Shown one piece after another: positions 22,382 to 31,409 of a stretch of 60,000 nucleotides of DNA; positions within the stretch are counted from its first letter, which is position 1, and each line of letters starts with the position of its first letter. The notes beneath the pieces are model-generated. The model was not told where the DNA came from. It worked only from the letters and a program-made list of their open reading frames with translations, and did no database searches. This DNA comes from Bolinopsis microptera (lineage: Eukaryota > Ctenophora > Tentaculata > Lobata > Bolinopsidae), in the NCBI RefSeq assembly GCF_026151205.1, contig NC_087083.1:12028944-12088943 (forward strand). Reading direction: 5' to 3'. Both the position numbers and the translations under genes were made by a program.

Positions 22382-25353
22382 ATGCTAGGAGTTTAAATCC
22401 ATCTGCCCACAGTACCTGCAGATGGAAGCTTAATGACCTTGTTGGTCATGTAGATGATAAACGACAGTCTGGACAGCTCTACCCCTTTATTGCTATCACA
22501 GAATCTTGGCTTAAGTCACATATCAGTGACGCCCAGCTTCAGTTACCCGGATACTCACTTTGTCGAAGTGATCGCAGTAAGAGAGTTGGCGGAGGAGTAA
22601 TACTTTACTCACTGTCGTCCATCCCAGTCTCGGTGTCGGAGACTTACGACGACAGCATTTGCCAGGGAATCTTTAATGTCTACCCTTCTGCTAAACTTTG
22701 CATAGCAGTTGCTTATAGGCCACCTGACGCAAGCTCAAGTAGTTTCTCAAAACTAATAGATAGATTTACATTCGCTATTGAGAACCTTGCACCTAGTGGC
22801 TACGACGTCTTTATAACAGGCGATTTCAACTTTCCCCAGATTGACTGGGAAACTCTAAACATCATGAGCGGTGGGACCTCTGATTCAAATCTCTCCGCCC
22901 AATACCTGCTAAACTTCATGTCAACCCATCTGCTGAGTCAGGTGGTTACTGTTCCAACCAGGGGAAACAGTACACTAGACCTCGTCTTGTGTAACAATGA
23001 TCGGCTAGTATCTGATGTAACTTGTGAAGCAACAGAAATATCTGATCATGACATGGTTAATGTACTGCTATCCTTTAACCCTGGTCTGATGGAGAAGGCT
23101 CAGGCTTCATATCTTGACGAAATGAGCTTCCGAGCCCTAGACTTTAATCGGGCAGACTTCGAACCGATTACTGAGATCCTGAACAGAGTGAATTGGAAGG
23201 ACTTGAGAGACGCAAGCACTTTTGAAGAATTTCCCGCAGAGTTTACACGGACAGTGCTTAATATATGCCTGGAAAATGTTCCTCGGAAACGACCACCAAC
23301 TGGCCAGCCGAAGCTTTATAATTCGCTGAGAAGGAAGAAGTCACGACTTAAAACCCGTCTCTCTGCTGCAAAGTGTGCCAATGACCTAGCTCGAATCAAG
23401 AAACTTGAAGACGAAATTGGATTAATTTGCTATGAGATCAAGGAAGCTATAGTCCACCATCTTGATAAAGGTGAAAAGAGAGCAGTGGATAAAATTAAAG
23501 TCAATCCTAAATACTTTTACTCATACGCTAAATCTTTTTCTAAAGTTAAGCACAATATTTCAACTCTTCTAAACCGTGATAAGAAACTGGTAACTGAACG
23601 GAAAGAGTTAGCTAATATACTGCAGCAACAGTTCTGTTCTGTCTTTAGTGACCCCAACTGCCCTGATAAGTCACTACCTACATTTACAGTACCACCTCTC
23701 ACTAGCAGGGATACAGAACTGGTACTCGCACCTAACCACATCGTGGAAGCTATATCTGAGATTAAGCTGGACTCTGCACCCGGACCCAATGGTATTCCTG
23801 CTATTCTCCTCAAAAGATGTGCTTCAAGCTTGAGTGTTCCGATTCATCTCCTCTGGTCTGAGTCCATGTATAAAGGCATAGTCCCAACTTTCTACAAGAC
23901 TGGATATGTCACACCGCTTTTCAAGAAAGGTAGCAGGTGTGATGCTGCTAACTACAGACCGGTTACTCTGACCTCACATGTAGTCAAAGTCTATGAAAGA
24001 GTGGTTAGGAAACACATGGTTCAGCATCTCGAAACCAACAATTTGTTATCTGACAAACAGCATGGTTTCAGATCGAACAGAAGCTGCTTGACCCAAATGC
24101 TCGATCACTTTGATGACATCTTTGAAGGGTTTACTCAGGGGAAAGACACAGACTCCATATACCTCGACTTCGCCAAGGCGTTTGACAAAGTTGACTTGGA
24201 CCTTCTCTTGTTAAAGTTAAAGAGATACGGATTTCACGGCAAACTTCTAAGCTGGATCCAGTCATTTCTCTCTGACCGTGAACAGGTTGTAGTCTTAAAC
24301 GGTGTTCATTCGGACAGTGCCAGGGTTCTAAGTGGTGTCCCTCAGGGAAGTGTGTTAGGACCACTATTGTTCATTTTGTTTATTAACGATCTAGAGCTAG
24401 CTGTTACCTCTTCTAAGGTAAGCTTCTTTGCTGACGATACTAGGGTCTCCAAACGTATCGATTGCTTTGAGGACTGTCTGCTGCTTCAGGCTGATCTGTA
24501 CGGTATTCTCGACTGGTCACGCTGCAACAACATGAAGCTCCACGAACAGAAGTTTGAGCTCCTGAATCATCTCCACAATAGAAAAAGTACCTTTTCTGAA
24601 CTTCCTTTTTACGTGGAAACTCTACTTTACAAGGTCTCCAGCGAGGAAATACTACATCCCGTTGAGAACGTTAGAGACCTCGGAGTTATGGTATCAAGCA
24701 ATCTGAACTGGTCCAAACAGATCGGTAATATGGTCAAGAAAGCTAGAAGCACACTGTCATGGGTGTTTAGTGTCTTCAAAACTCGTGATAGGACCGTAAT
24801 GACTACCCTATATAAGTCTTTGGTCAGAAGCCTACTAGAGTACTGTTGTCCGCTGTGGGACCCTGTTAAGGTGACTGAGATCCAGCTTTTGGAGGGGGTC
24901 CAGCGAACATTCACCGATCGTATATGCGGTCTGGAAAATATGAACTACTGGGAGAGGCTTTCACATCTAAAGCTAATGTCACTGCAGCGCAGAAGGGAAC
25001 GGTACACTATTCTGATGATGTGGAAGATCCTTCACAATGTTGTCCCCAATTGCAGCAATATAAGGTTCACAAAAACATCCAGACATGGTACCCGAGCAAT
25101 CATCCCTTCCCTGTCTAGGTTGAGTTCCTCGTGCAACCAGACACTCTATGACAGCTCATTTGCTGTAAGAGGACCAAAACTGTGGAACAAAGTGCCTGAT
25201 AATATTAAAGCTGAAGCTACGTTTGAGTCGTTTAAAGTTAGTTTGTCCAAGTTTATTGCTTTGATACCGGACAACCCTCCGACTTCCGGTTATAGCTGCA
25301 GCTGGTCTAATTCCCTGGTAGACTACTCGCCATCGAGGTGGTCAGAAATCTGA
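22162..25353 (+). CDS. LINE ORF2: apurinic-type endonuclease and reverse transcriptase
   Basis: The frame is open from a TGA at 22159 to the stop at 25353 (1063 codons) and overlaps ORF1 by about 220 nt in the -1 frame. The endonuclease starts near 22372 ('LLLNARSLNP') and shows 'ITESWL' (catalytic Glu), 'AYRPPDA', 'ITGDFNFPQIDW' and 'EISDHDMV'. The RT has 'SAPGPNGIP', 'NYRPVTL', 'DFAKAFDKVD' (motif A), 'SGVPQGSVLGPLLFILFIND' and 'FFADDTRV' (FADD in place of YADD). The C-terminal region ('LYDSSFAVRGPKLWNKVP') is typical of CR1/jockey-type LINEs. The first in-frame ATG (22864) lies inside the endonuclease, so translation must depend on frameshifting from ORF1, reinitiation or a non-AUG start. 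Confidence 0.88.
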   Translation, partial: FFRATKLDHWDGGQVGSIGEKDGSRYPIPIPNCHTANGSIHDLPSSISSPNDESRCVQATTPPDSFLSSLLLLNARSLNPSAHSTCRWKLNDLVGHVDDKRQSGQLYPFIAITESWLKSHISDAQLQLPGYSLCRSDRSKRVGGGVILYSLSSIPVSVSETYDDSICQGIFNVYPSAKLCIAVAYRPPDASSSSFSKLIDRFTFAIENLAPSGYDVFITGDFNFPQIDWETLNIMSGGTSDSNLSAQYLLNFMSTHLLSQVVTVPTRGNSTLDLVLCNNDRLVSDVTCEATEISDHDMVNVLLSFNPGLMEKAQASYLDEMSFRALDFNRADFEPITEILNRVNWKDLRDASTFEEFPAEFTRTVLNICLENVPRKRPPTGQPKLYNSLRRKKSRLKTRLSAAKCANDLARIKKLEDEIGLICYEIKEAIVHHLDKGEKRAVDKIKVNPKYFYSYAKSFSKVKHNISTLLNRDKKLVTERKELANILQQQFCSVFSDPNCPDKSLPTFTVPPLTSRDTELVLAPNHIVEAISEIKLDSAPGPNGIPAILLKRCASSLSVPIHLLWSESMYKGIVPTFYKTGYVTPLFKKGSRCDAANYRPVTLTSHVVKVYERVVRKHMVQHLETNNLLSDKQHGFRSNRSCLTQMLDHFDDIFEGFTQGKDTDSIYLDFAKAFDKVDLDLLLLKLKRYGFHGKLLSWIQSFLSDREQVVVLNGVHSDSARVLSGVPQGSVLGPLLFILFINDLELAVTSSKVSFFADDTRVSKRIDCFEDCLLLQADLYGILDWSRCNNMKLHEQKFELLNHLHNRKSTFSELPFYVETLLYKVSSEEILHPVENVRDLGVMVSSNLNWSKQIGNMVKKARSTLSWVFSVFKTRDRTVMTTLYKSLVRSLLEYCCPLWDPVKVTEIQLLEGVQRTFTDRICGLENMNYWERLSHLKLMSLQRRRERYTILMMWKILHNVVPNCSNIRFTKTSRHGTRAIIPSLSRLSSSCNQTLYDSSFAVRGPKLWNKVPDNIKAEATFESFKVSLSKFIALIPDNPPTSGYSCSWSNSLVDYSPSRWSEI

Positions 25354-25758
25354 TGACCCTTCCTGCTACGAGGATAAACACAACCAAAGTAACCAAAGTA
25401 AGTAGAGAAGATAGGTTTTTGAGGTGGTAAATAAATTGTTCAGGAGAGTCAAAAGACTGATTCTGAGAAAATATGTTAACCTCAATTTTCCAACAAATAA
25501 AGGACATATAATAGTTCTGTTCACATTGGATGGCCAATTGATACCCATTGATAAGTTTAACTTGTGATGAGAGCAACAAAATGTTAAGTAATGGTTATTT
25601 GTGAGGTTAACTGATTATAAAGGCAATAGTTAACCTCAATTTTACGACAAACTAGGTGCTTTGGGGGGCTAAGGGTGGTGTGCAAGCGTCAGATAGTACG
25701 TGGTCTGCCAATTGGCAAAAAAAGTTTTTTCGACCTCGGACCCCCCCTGTGGCCTTAA

Positions 25759-27010
25759 ACAGATGTGCTATCTGAGTGAGTAGACCCATCACAGAACCCG
25801 CAAATGCCGACGGCTATTCGCCGATGACTGCAGAAAGTTAATTAATTTTAACTAAATTATTCTAATGTACATTACAGTTACACACAGGGCCTCATGTATG
25901 TAATGTGTCACAGGCGACAGCAAACAAAAACGGAAACTTATAAAATTGGTGAAATAGGACACCACACGTGTAAGATCTAAGCCGCGCAGTGTGATAGCAC
26001 TAGCAGTCGATAGTTCAAATTGCAGGGTGTCCTGGACAACCTAGGACAACCTGATCATATAGATTAACAGTACGTTGATGCGATGACATGCTTTGTACCC
26101 GTTTGCAATTAACTATGCGTTAAAACTGTGCGGCCCACCAGATAATAATTTCAGGGCGTCCACGGATGCCTGGATGCCCTCAATAGCCGCCTCTGCAAAG
26201 ATGTACATTTAGGTCATTCAAGGGAGACTTAGTGTGGAAATATCAGGATTATGAACTTCTTTATTACTTTATAAATTCAGAATTTATGGACAAATATTGG
26301 TATAAAATATTAATATCTTATAAAAGTATAAAAAACGTTACAGTACTCACCTATGGAGAAGAACTTACGTGCCCCACTCCCCTCCGACATTTAATTGACG
26401 ATGTCAATTCATGGCAGCTCAGCGCGGCACAGTAACGCATCGCGCTACAACTCGGACATCTGTGTTGCATACCTTTACTGTAAAGTTTTAAAGTTTTAAA
26501 CTAATTACAACACTATTACATGTATTGAGTATTATGTATCGTGATGGAAACGTATTAATCGGGTAAAGGGCAGTCCAAACCCCGGCTCCATTTAACAAAG
26601 CACTAATAAATATACCAGCTTATTTAAGTAATAAAAACTTTCGTAACTTAACACAAAAAGTCTGCAACTTGTGTAATCTCAAGTGAAAATTCGTATGAAT
26701 GGCAAGATTCATAATTATTAATGTTAGAAAAGAAAGCTTTGATAAACGGAAAATCATCCGAATAGAAGGAGACATTTTGGAAGATTTTTGAAGAAAAGCT
26801 TTTTTGCCGTTTCCTTGACCAAAATTTCACAGTTTGGGCTGAACTTTTGACCAGTGTGCACTCGTGTGCAGCGGGTCTTGGTTGATCGATTCTGGATTCA
26901 TGAAGTTTTTGAAAATTACTGCAATGCAATTCGCACAAGACATGACAGCAATTATTAATAATATAATTTTTAAATCATTTATAATATATTTTTGATTCAA
27001 TCATGAAATT
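25759..27010. other. Intergenic; no gene seen
   Basis: A 96-codon minus-strand ORF at 26648-26938 has no recognisable motif or splice support. The block ATTGACGATGTCAA near 26393 recurs near 27862 beside a LINE remnant. Confidence 0.45.
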
Positions 27011-27011
27011 A

Positions 27012-27421
27012 CCTGGGGACAGTGGCGTAACGAAAGGCCCTGCTGACCCCGCTGTGCATGGGGGCGCCGTCTTAGGGGGGCGCCAAATCGTCGTTTGAAT
27101 GTGGGACAATTTAGAAAACTTAACTAAAGTACTAGTAATTCACATAGCCATGTGCCTACGCGTACTGCGTGACGCGCTTGTTTCACAACGGCGGTCGCGC
27201 GCTACTGCAAGCGAGAGGGCTCTGGTTAGAGCAATACTAGTAAAACTGCGCGTTTTGCTCTAGATACACACTTTTTTAGAGATTTTACCGGCGTATTCTC
27301 TAAAATCACCTAATTTGTTCAATTTTAGGGAGGGGCACCAAAAGGGGAGGGGGCGCCAACAGGGGGGCGCTTTTTTCGGCAGGGGGGCGCCAACAGGCAA
27401 CGTTACGCCACTGCCTGGGGA
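27012..27421. mobile_element. Non-autonomous hAT element (MITE) with 8-bp target duplication
   Basis: The terminal inverted repeats are CAGTGGCGTAACG (27020) and CGTTACGCCACTG (to 27413), a typical hAT end. They are flanked by perfect 8-bp duplications CCTGGGGA (27012-27019 and 27414-27421). The 394-bp body is rich in GGGGCGCC repeats and has no transposase. Confidence 0.93.
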
Positions 27422-27619
27422 CCCCAATGCCCAAGCTATAATGCAATGTTCATAAATAGAAATTCGGTGGAATGCAACGACAGGCTGACGAATTCGCAAG
27501 GGACGATCAATCCAACAACATCCCCATAGGACCAATTAGGCCACACTCAGGCCACACTCAGTGACAAAGAAAAATCATACTTAAGATGTTTCTCCACAAA
27601 TATAAATACAGGAAATCAC

Positions 27620-27870
27620 TGCATCAGATGGCTAACATGGCCGCTGTCAGAATAGGTCACAGCCCATTAGTTTACTTTTAGAGCGTGGCGAACAACATCA
27701 ACTTCGAGATTCAAGATTGTGAACACTTGTCAGGAAAAGCAGAAACATCCCAGCACCTCCTCTGCAAGTGCATCGAGATCATTACGCTCAGAATGAGGAT
27801 ATTAATTGGTAAACCCCTACGGACGATCTTAACAACAGTAAACTCAACCATATTGTGTTGATTGACGATG
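27620..27870 (+). pseudogene. LINE ORF2 C-terminal remnant
   Basis: A broken frame reads 'CEHLSGKAETSQHLLCKC' followed by an Arg/Leu-rich stretch with 'IGKPLRT'. This is the cysteine/histidine knuckle and tail of a non-LTR retrotransposon ORF2. Stops and frame breaks on both sides. No similarity in detail to the intact LINE at 21-25 kb. Confidence 0.5.
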
Positions 27871-28116
27871 TCAACCCATCGAGATCGTTATTCTGCGAAG
27901 CAGAGCAACGATCGACGATGCGAAGCAAGAATGCTAGTTCGCGCGGCGCGTCGAAGTCCTCCAACATATTGTGGAATAGTCGACACGACTTGAAAGGGAA
28001 AACTCTTTTAGGTAATCTAACCTTGGATTATTCACCAGGAACTTTCGCTAAATCCCACACTATGAACTCAACCTAGGTCCATCTCCGCATAGAGACATAT
28101 TTACTAGGCTTTGACC

Positions 28117-28139
28117 TTATATATATATATATATATATA
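28117..28139. repeat. (TA)n microsatellite
   Basis: About eleven TA dinucleotides. Confidence 0.9.
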
Positions 28140-28269
28140 ACTTTAAAACTCTGGTCACAAGAGCAACTGCCTAAACGTGCAGAAGTGAAAACAAATACAT
28201 AAAATACTAGCAATCCTTTAAATTCGCAATAAATAAGTTCGCCACGGCTTTGACCTTGCTCTGCCTTGT

Positions 28270-28365
28270 ATCACGTTACGAACCCCACGGTCGTTTCACT
28301 ATCGTCCTGACGATACAGGGGGAGCCGCGCACTTCGTGCGCGGCGGGTCATACAACGTATCTGGC
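28270..28365. repeat. GC-rich hairpin repeat, copy 1
   Basis: The copy includes CCCCACGGTCGTTTCACTAT, a small TATCGTC/GACGATA hairpin, ACAGGGGGAG, then GCCGCGCAC-TTC-GTGCGCGGC (9-bp GC stem), then GGGTCATACAACGTAT. It is very similar to copy 2 about 620 bp downstream and far more GC-rich than its surroundings. Confidence 0.75.
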
Positions 28366-28885
28366 CAGAGCCCTTGCGCTTGCAGTAGCGCGCGCCCGCC
28401 TCACGGATAGAGCAAAAGCCAGGTAGCAAAAGCCAGGTAGCAACAGCTTCCAGGGGTCTGTTGCATTGATATTATTTATTTATTTATTATTTCGTATATA
28501 CTATTTGGGAGTCCTGGCGTGCAGCTAGAAGGAGTTGCATTTTGTGGGCACGGCGATAAGACCTCTTTCTTAAAATAGGAGGCCAGAAACCGTTGACCAA
28601 TTTTTGATCATCCATGGTTTCGCGTTTTTTAAAATTCTTATATGCGCTTTGTTTTTATTTTTTAAAAAATTTTTGTCGCATTATCATTATTTGATGCCAA
28701 GTTATTATATATATATCATATTTTAAATTAAATCTACTAAAAATATGATTTTTGATTTATAAATTTAATTTGTTTTCTTCGAAAATGCAGTTTTTTGGTA
28801 TATATAATATGCAAATTGAACGTTCTATAGCATGCAAATATTTGAAAGTTCTAGTTTTCAATTTATTGCAATATAGTTGTATAAT
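28366..28885. other. Sequence between the two hairpin repeats; non-coding
   Basis: Contains a tandem GCAAAAGCCAGGTA pair (about 28413-28440) and AT-rich sequence. No gene seen. Confidence 0.4.
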
Positions 28886-28982
28886 CACGTGGTGACCCCC
28901 ACTGTCGCTTCACTATAGTGTAGAGTTTCTACGATACAGGGGGAGCCGCGCACTCGTGCGCGGCGGGTCATACAACGTATGA
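28886..28982. repeat. GC-rich hairpin repeat, copy 2
   Basis: Same order as copy 1: CCCCACTGTCGCTTCACTAT, GATACAGGGGGAG, GCCGCGCAC-T-CGTGCGCGGC, GGGTCATACAACGTAT. It differs mainly in the small inner hairpin. Same orientation as copy 1. Confidence 0.75.
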
Positions 28983-29322
28983 CAATGCAATAGCATGTTG
29001 GGTAATTAAATTCAAAATTAAGATTTTAGTCTTTACACCGCGCAATGTATTTCAATTTTATACGTACGTACACCAATTTTTATTTTACATTGTAAATGCA
29101 CTTAATTGTAAAAGTCGCGCATTAGATATAATAAAATAAAATCAAATGTATTACACAGTAATGTGCACCTTGTGTTCCAATTACTCCACTCTTTTAAATA
29201 TAATCTGAGACATTTAGTGTTCTAAACAACATTATTTCCGTATTTTACAAATTTCCATGATCTATCTCTAATTAGGGTAAGAGTTTGTTTCAAAAAGTTT
29301 ATATCATTAGCTCAAAATGGGT

Positions 29323-30985
29323 GGGGGGGGGGGGGGGGGTTGGGGCCCAAAAGTAAGTACCTATACGTTGGCTTTAATAGCTCAGACACTGAGTGCCCAA
29401 GTGAAATAATTCTTTCTGGTATGACTTACTACTACCACTGGTTCGAGGAATTTTCAAATCGAATATATTCGTGTTCATTTTCGCATTTATTTGATAGTTT
29501 GGATAGTCGGATTGAGCCACATTTTATTGAATGGCCATTTAAATTACGTTTGTCCTGAAAAATGAGAGTTGTAGCTTCTCAGGTGACCAAGATATGAATC
29601 ATAACGAGTTTGCTCATTACGTGTGATCAGGTGATTGGGTTGAGGCTAGATCCGCATTATGGGAATCGTGCAGAGAGCCCAACAAGATAAAGAGAGCCCA
29701 ACGAGATTAACAAATTGCTTGATAACTTCGTCATTTTAAATCCGTTTTGCACCATCTTTTCAGATTATGTTCTGGATTAAATGACCTATTGCAATATGTT
29801 ACAACGGAGTCTCTAACATGTTCACAAACACGAGTATAAGCAATTGAATGTTTATTGGGTGTGGCCCCCAAAAATCGAGTTTTCAAATTTTGGTGACAGA
29901 ATCCTCGAACAAGGTATAAGACCCAACGTATGGGTAATGACTTCTGACCCCCCCCCCCCCTCCCGGCCCTATATATAAAACTAGACTTCTAGACAAGGTG
30001 CTTGGTTGTGGGACACACTCAACTCTTGCTAAGGAGATATCAACAGAGTGTGAGCCACTGCCTGACTAACCTGTGAATGAGTTCGCCAGACTCTATGTCC
30101 TATGAGTATGGCAGACAGTATCTTCTGAGTTGTTGAGATTCTGAGTATCCTATGTCCGTGGTGCCGGTTACAGGCTCTTGTTGTGGGTGGTAGAAGGATA
30201 ATAGCTGATAGGTATTACTCCCTTGGCCTTCTATTAGAAACATCTAAAAATTCGATTTTGAGAAAATTTCCATGAAGACCTCCTGCCCCCTTAAAACGAT
30301 CCCCCATGCACTCCCCATGTTTGCTTCTGCTTAACATAACCTGAGAATGTGTCCTGTTCTTCATTGAGGCTTGCCTGATTTAACAGTCCATACGCTAATA
30401 TCATGTCATCGTAAAGATCTTTATTATATCTTGAAGCTGTATGAGGATTTTATGCCTCCTCTGGAATTCCTATATGTAGCTGTCTTTATTTTCTCCATCT
30501 CCTCTCCTATAATCTATATCTCTCAAAATCATCTATTGCCTTAAATAGAGACTGGGTAACTTTGAAGAAGTTATCAAGCAATTTGTTTATCTTGTTAGCA
30601 AAATTGATTGGGTAATCATGAGATAATCATGCTAGGATACCGTAATTGGGTTTTCTGCACGATTCCCATAGTGCGAATCTAGTGTCAACCTAATTGCCTT
30701 ATCCCATGCAATATTTCGGTCATCTGAGAAGCTAGTTCAACTATAATTTTTTGTTCAGGGCAAATGTAATTTGAATGGCCAAACACAATTCAATACAATT
30801 TGGCTCAATCCGATTATTCAAACTATAACATAAATGCGAAAATAAACCTTCATCCGAAAAAAATGAACATGAATATTATTTGATTTGATATATTACTCGA
30901 ATGAGTGTTATTATCTCAATCGGGACTCAGTGACTGGGCTATAAAAGCCAACGGATATATACTGACTTTTGGCCCATATATGTAA
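29323..30985. mobile_element. Degraded long-TIR fold-back element
   Basis: An inverted repeat of about 400 bp at roughly three-quarters identity links 29341-29735 with 30560-30980. Outer ends are GGGGCCCAAAAGTAAGTA and ACTTTTGGCCCATATA; internal matches include TTTCGCATTTATTTGATA, ATTGAATGGCCATTTAAATT and ATTGCTTGATAACTTC. The centre (29740-30555) is non-coding with a 13-C run. A 17-G run (29323-29339) sits at the left terminus. No transposase or clear target duplication; an old non-autonomous element. Confidence 0.7.
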
Positions 30986-31009
30986 TCTGTATTATATGCA
31001 TCGTTCCAG

Positions 31010-31250
31010 GGCAAGATATTGATCATGTCATTGCATGGACCAAAGTTTAAAAACATGGCTTTACACGAGGATAAGTTTGAGCTCCTAGTTTACATGGGAA
31101 TACTAATGAGAGTTTGAATGAGATGCCTTTTGTATTTCAAGAACGATCATACAGTCATGTGCATGTGCTAATGGTAATATTATACTTTATCCAACAAACC
31201 GAGTTAAGGATATAGGTCTCTAAGAGTCATAGTATTTTAAAATTTTTCGT
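31010..31250 (+). pseudogene. LINE ORF2 remnant, RT 3' part
   Basis: A decayed frame contains 'KFKNMALHEDKFELL', which aligns with 'RCNNMKLHEQKFELL' of the intact LINE at about 24520. The same element probably continues after the minisatellite at 31384. Confidence 0.6.
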
Positions 31251-31384
31251 GGTTACATCTTGGTAACATCTTGGTAACATCTTGGTAACATCTTGGTAAC
31301 ATCTTGGTAACATCTTGGTAACATCTTGGTAACATCTTGGTAACATCTTGGTAACATCTTGATAACATCTTGGTAACATCTTGT
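31250..31384. repeat. 11-bp minisatellite, unit TTGGTAACATC
   Basis: About twelve nearly identical copies, interrupting LINE-derived sequence. Confidence 0.92.
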
Positions 31385-31409
31385 CAGTTCTATGTCATCC
31401 CGGCCGCAC

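Larger units (their letters stand above)
20990..25403 (+). mobile_element. Full-length CR1/jockey-group LINE
   Basis: The element has an ORF1 with zinc fingers (21101-22381), a long open ORF2 with endonuclease and RT (22162-25353) and a short 3' tail of repeats (AACCAAAGT twice, then AAG, to about 25403), as in CR1-like LINEs. The 5' boundary is estimated; it lies between the host element's fold-back and ORF1. Neither ORF has a disabling change that I can see, so the copy is recent and possibly competent. Confidence 0.8.
20451..25758. mobile_element. TTAA-flanked DNA element split by a LINE
   Basis: TTAA at 20451-20454 and 25755-25758 border inverted termini: GGCCACAG + G-run + TCCGAGGTC on the left, GACCTCGGA + C-run + CTGTGGCC on the right. 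The G-run is 21 on the left and 7 on the right. The element's own sequence is about 20455-20990 and 25404-25754. The left part contains an internal fold-back (about 20735-20880) with ATGAGGTTAACCAT and its inverse, and the right part has further GAGGTTAAC motifs. It encodes no transposase of its own. The remainder is the inserted LINE. Confidence 0.75.

Noticed and set aside
26648-26938. 96-codon minus-strand ORF
   Set aside because: No motif, no splice context and composition like flanking DNA.
28321-28351. Rho-independent terminator or Helitron 3' end at the GC hairpin
   Set aside because: The window is eukaryotic, no T-run follows and no CTRR end is found after the hairpin.
31250-31384. 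CRISPR-like regular repeats here and at 51.8 and 54.3 kb
   Set aside because: Units are head-to-tail with no unique spacers, and the genome is eukaryotic.
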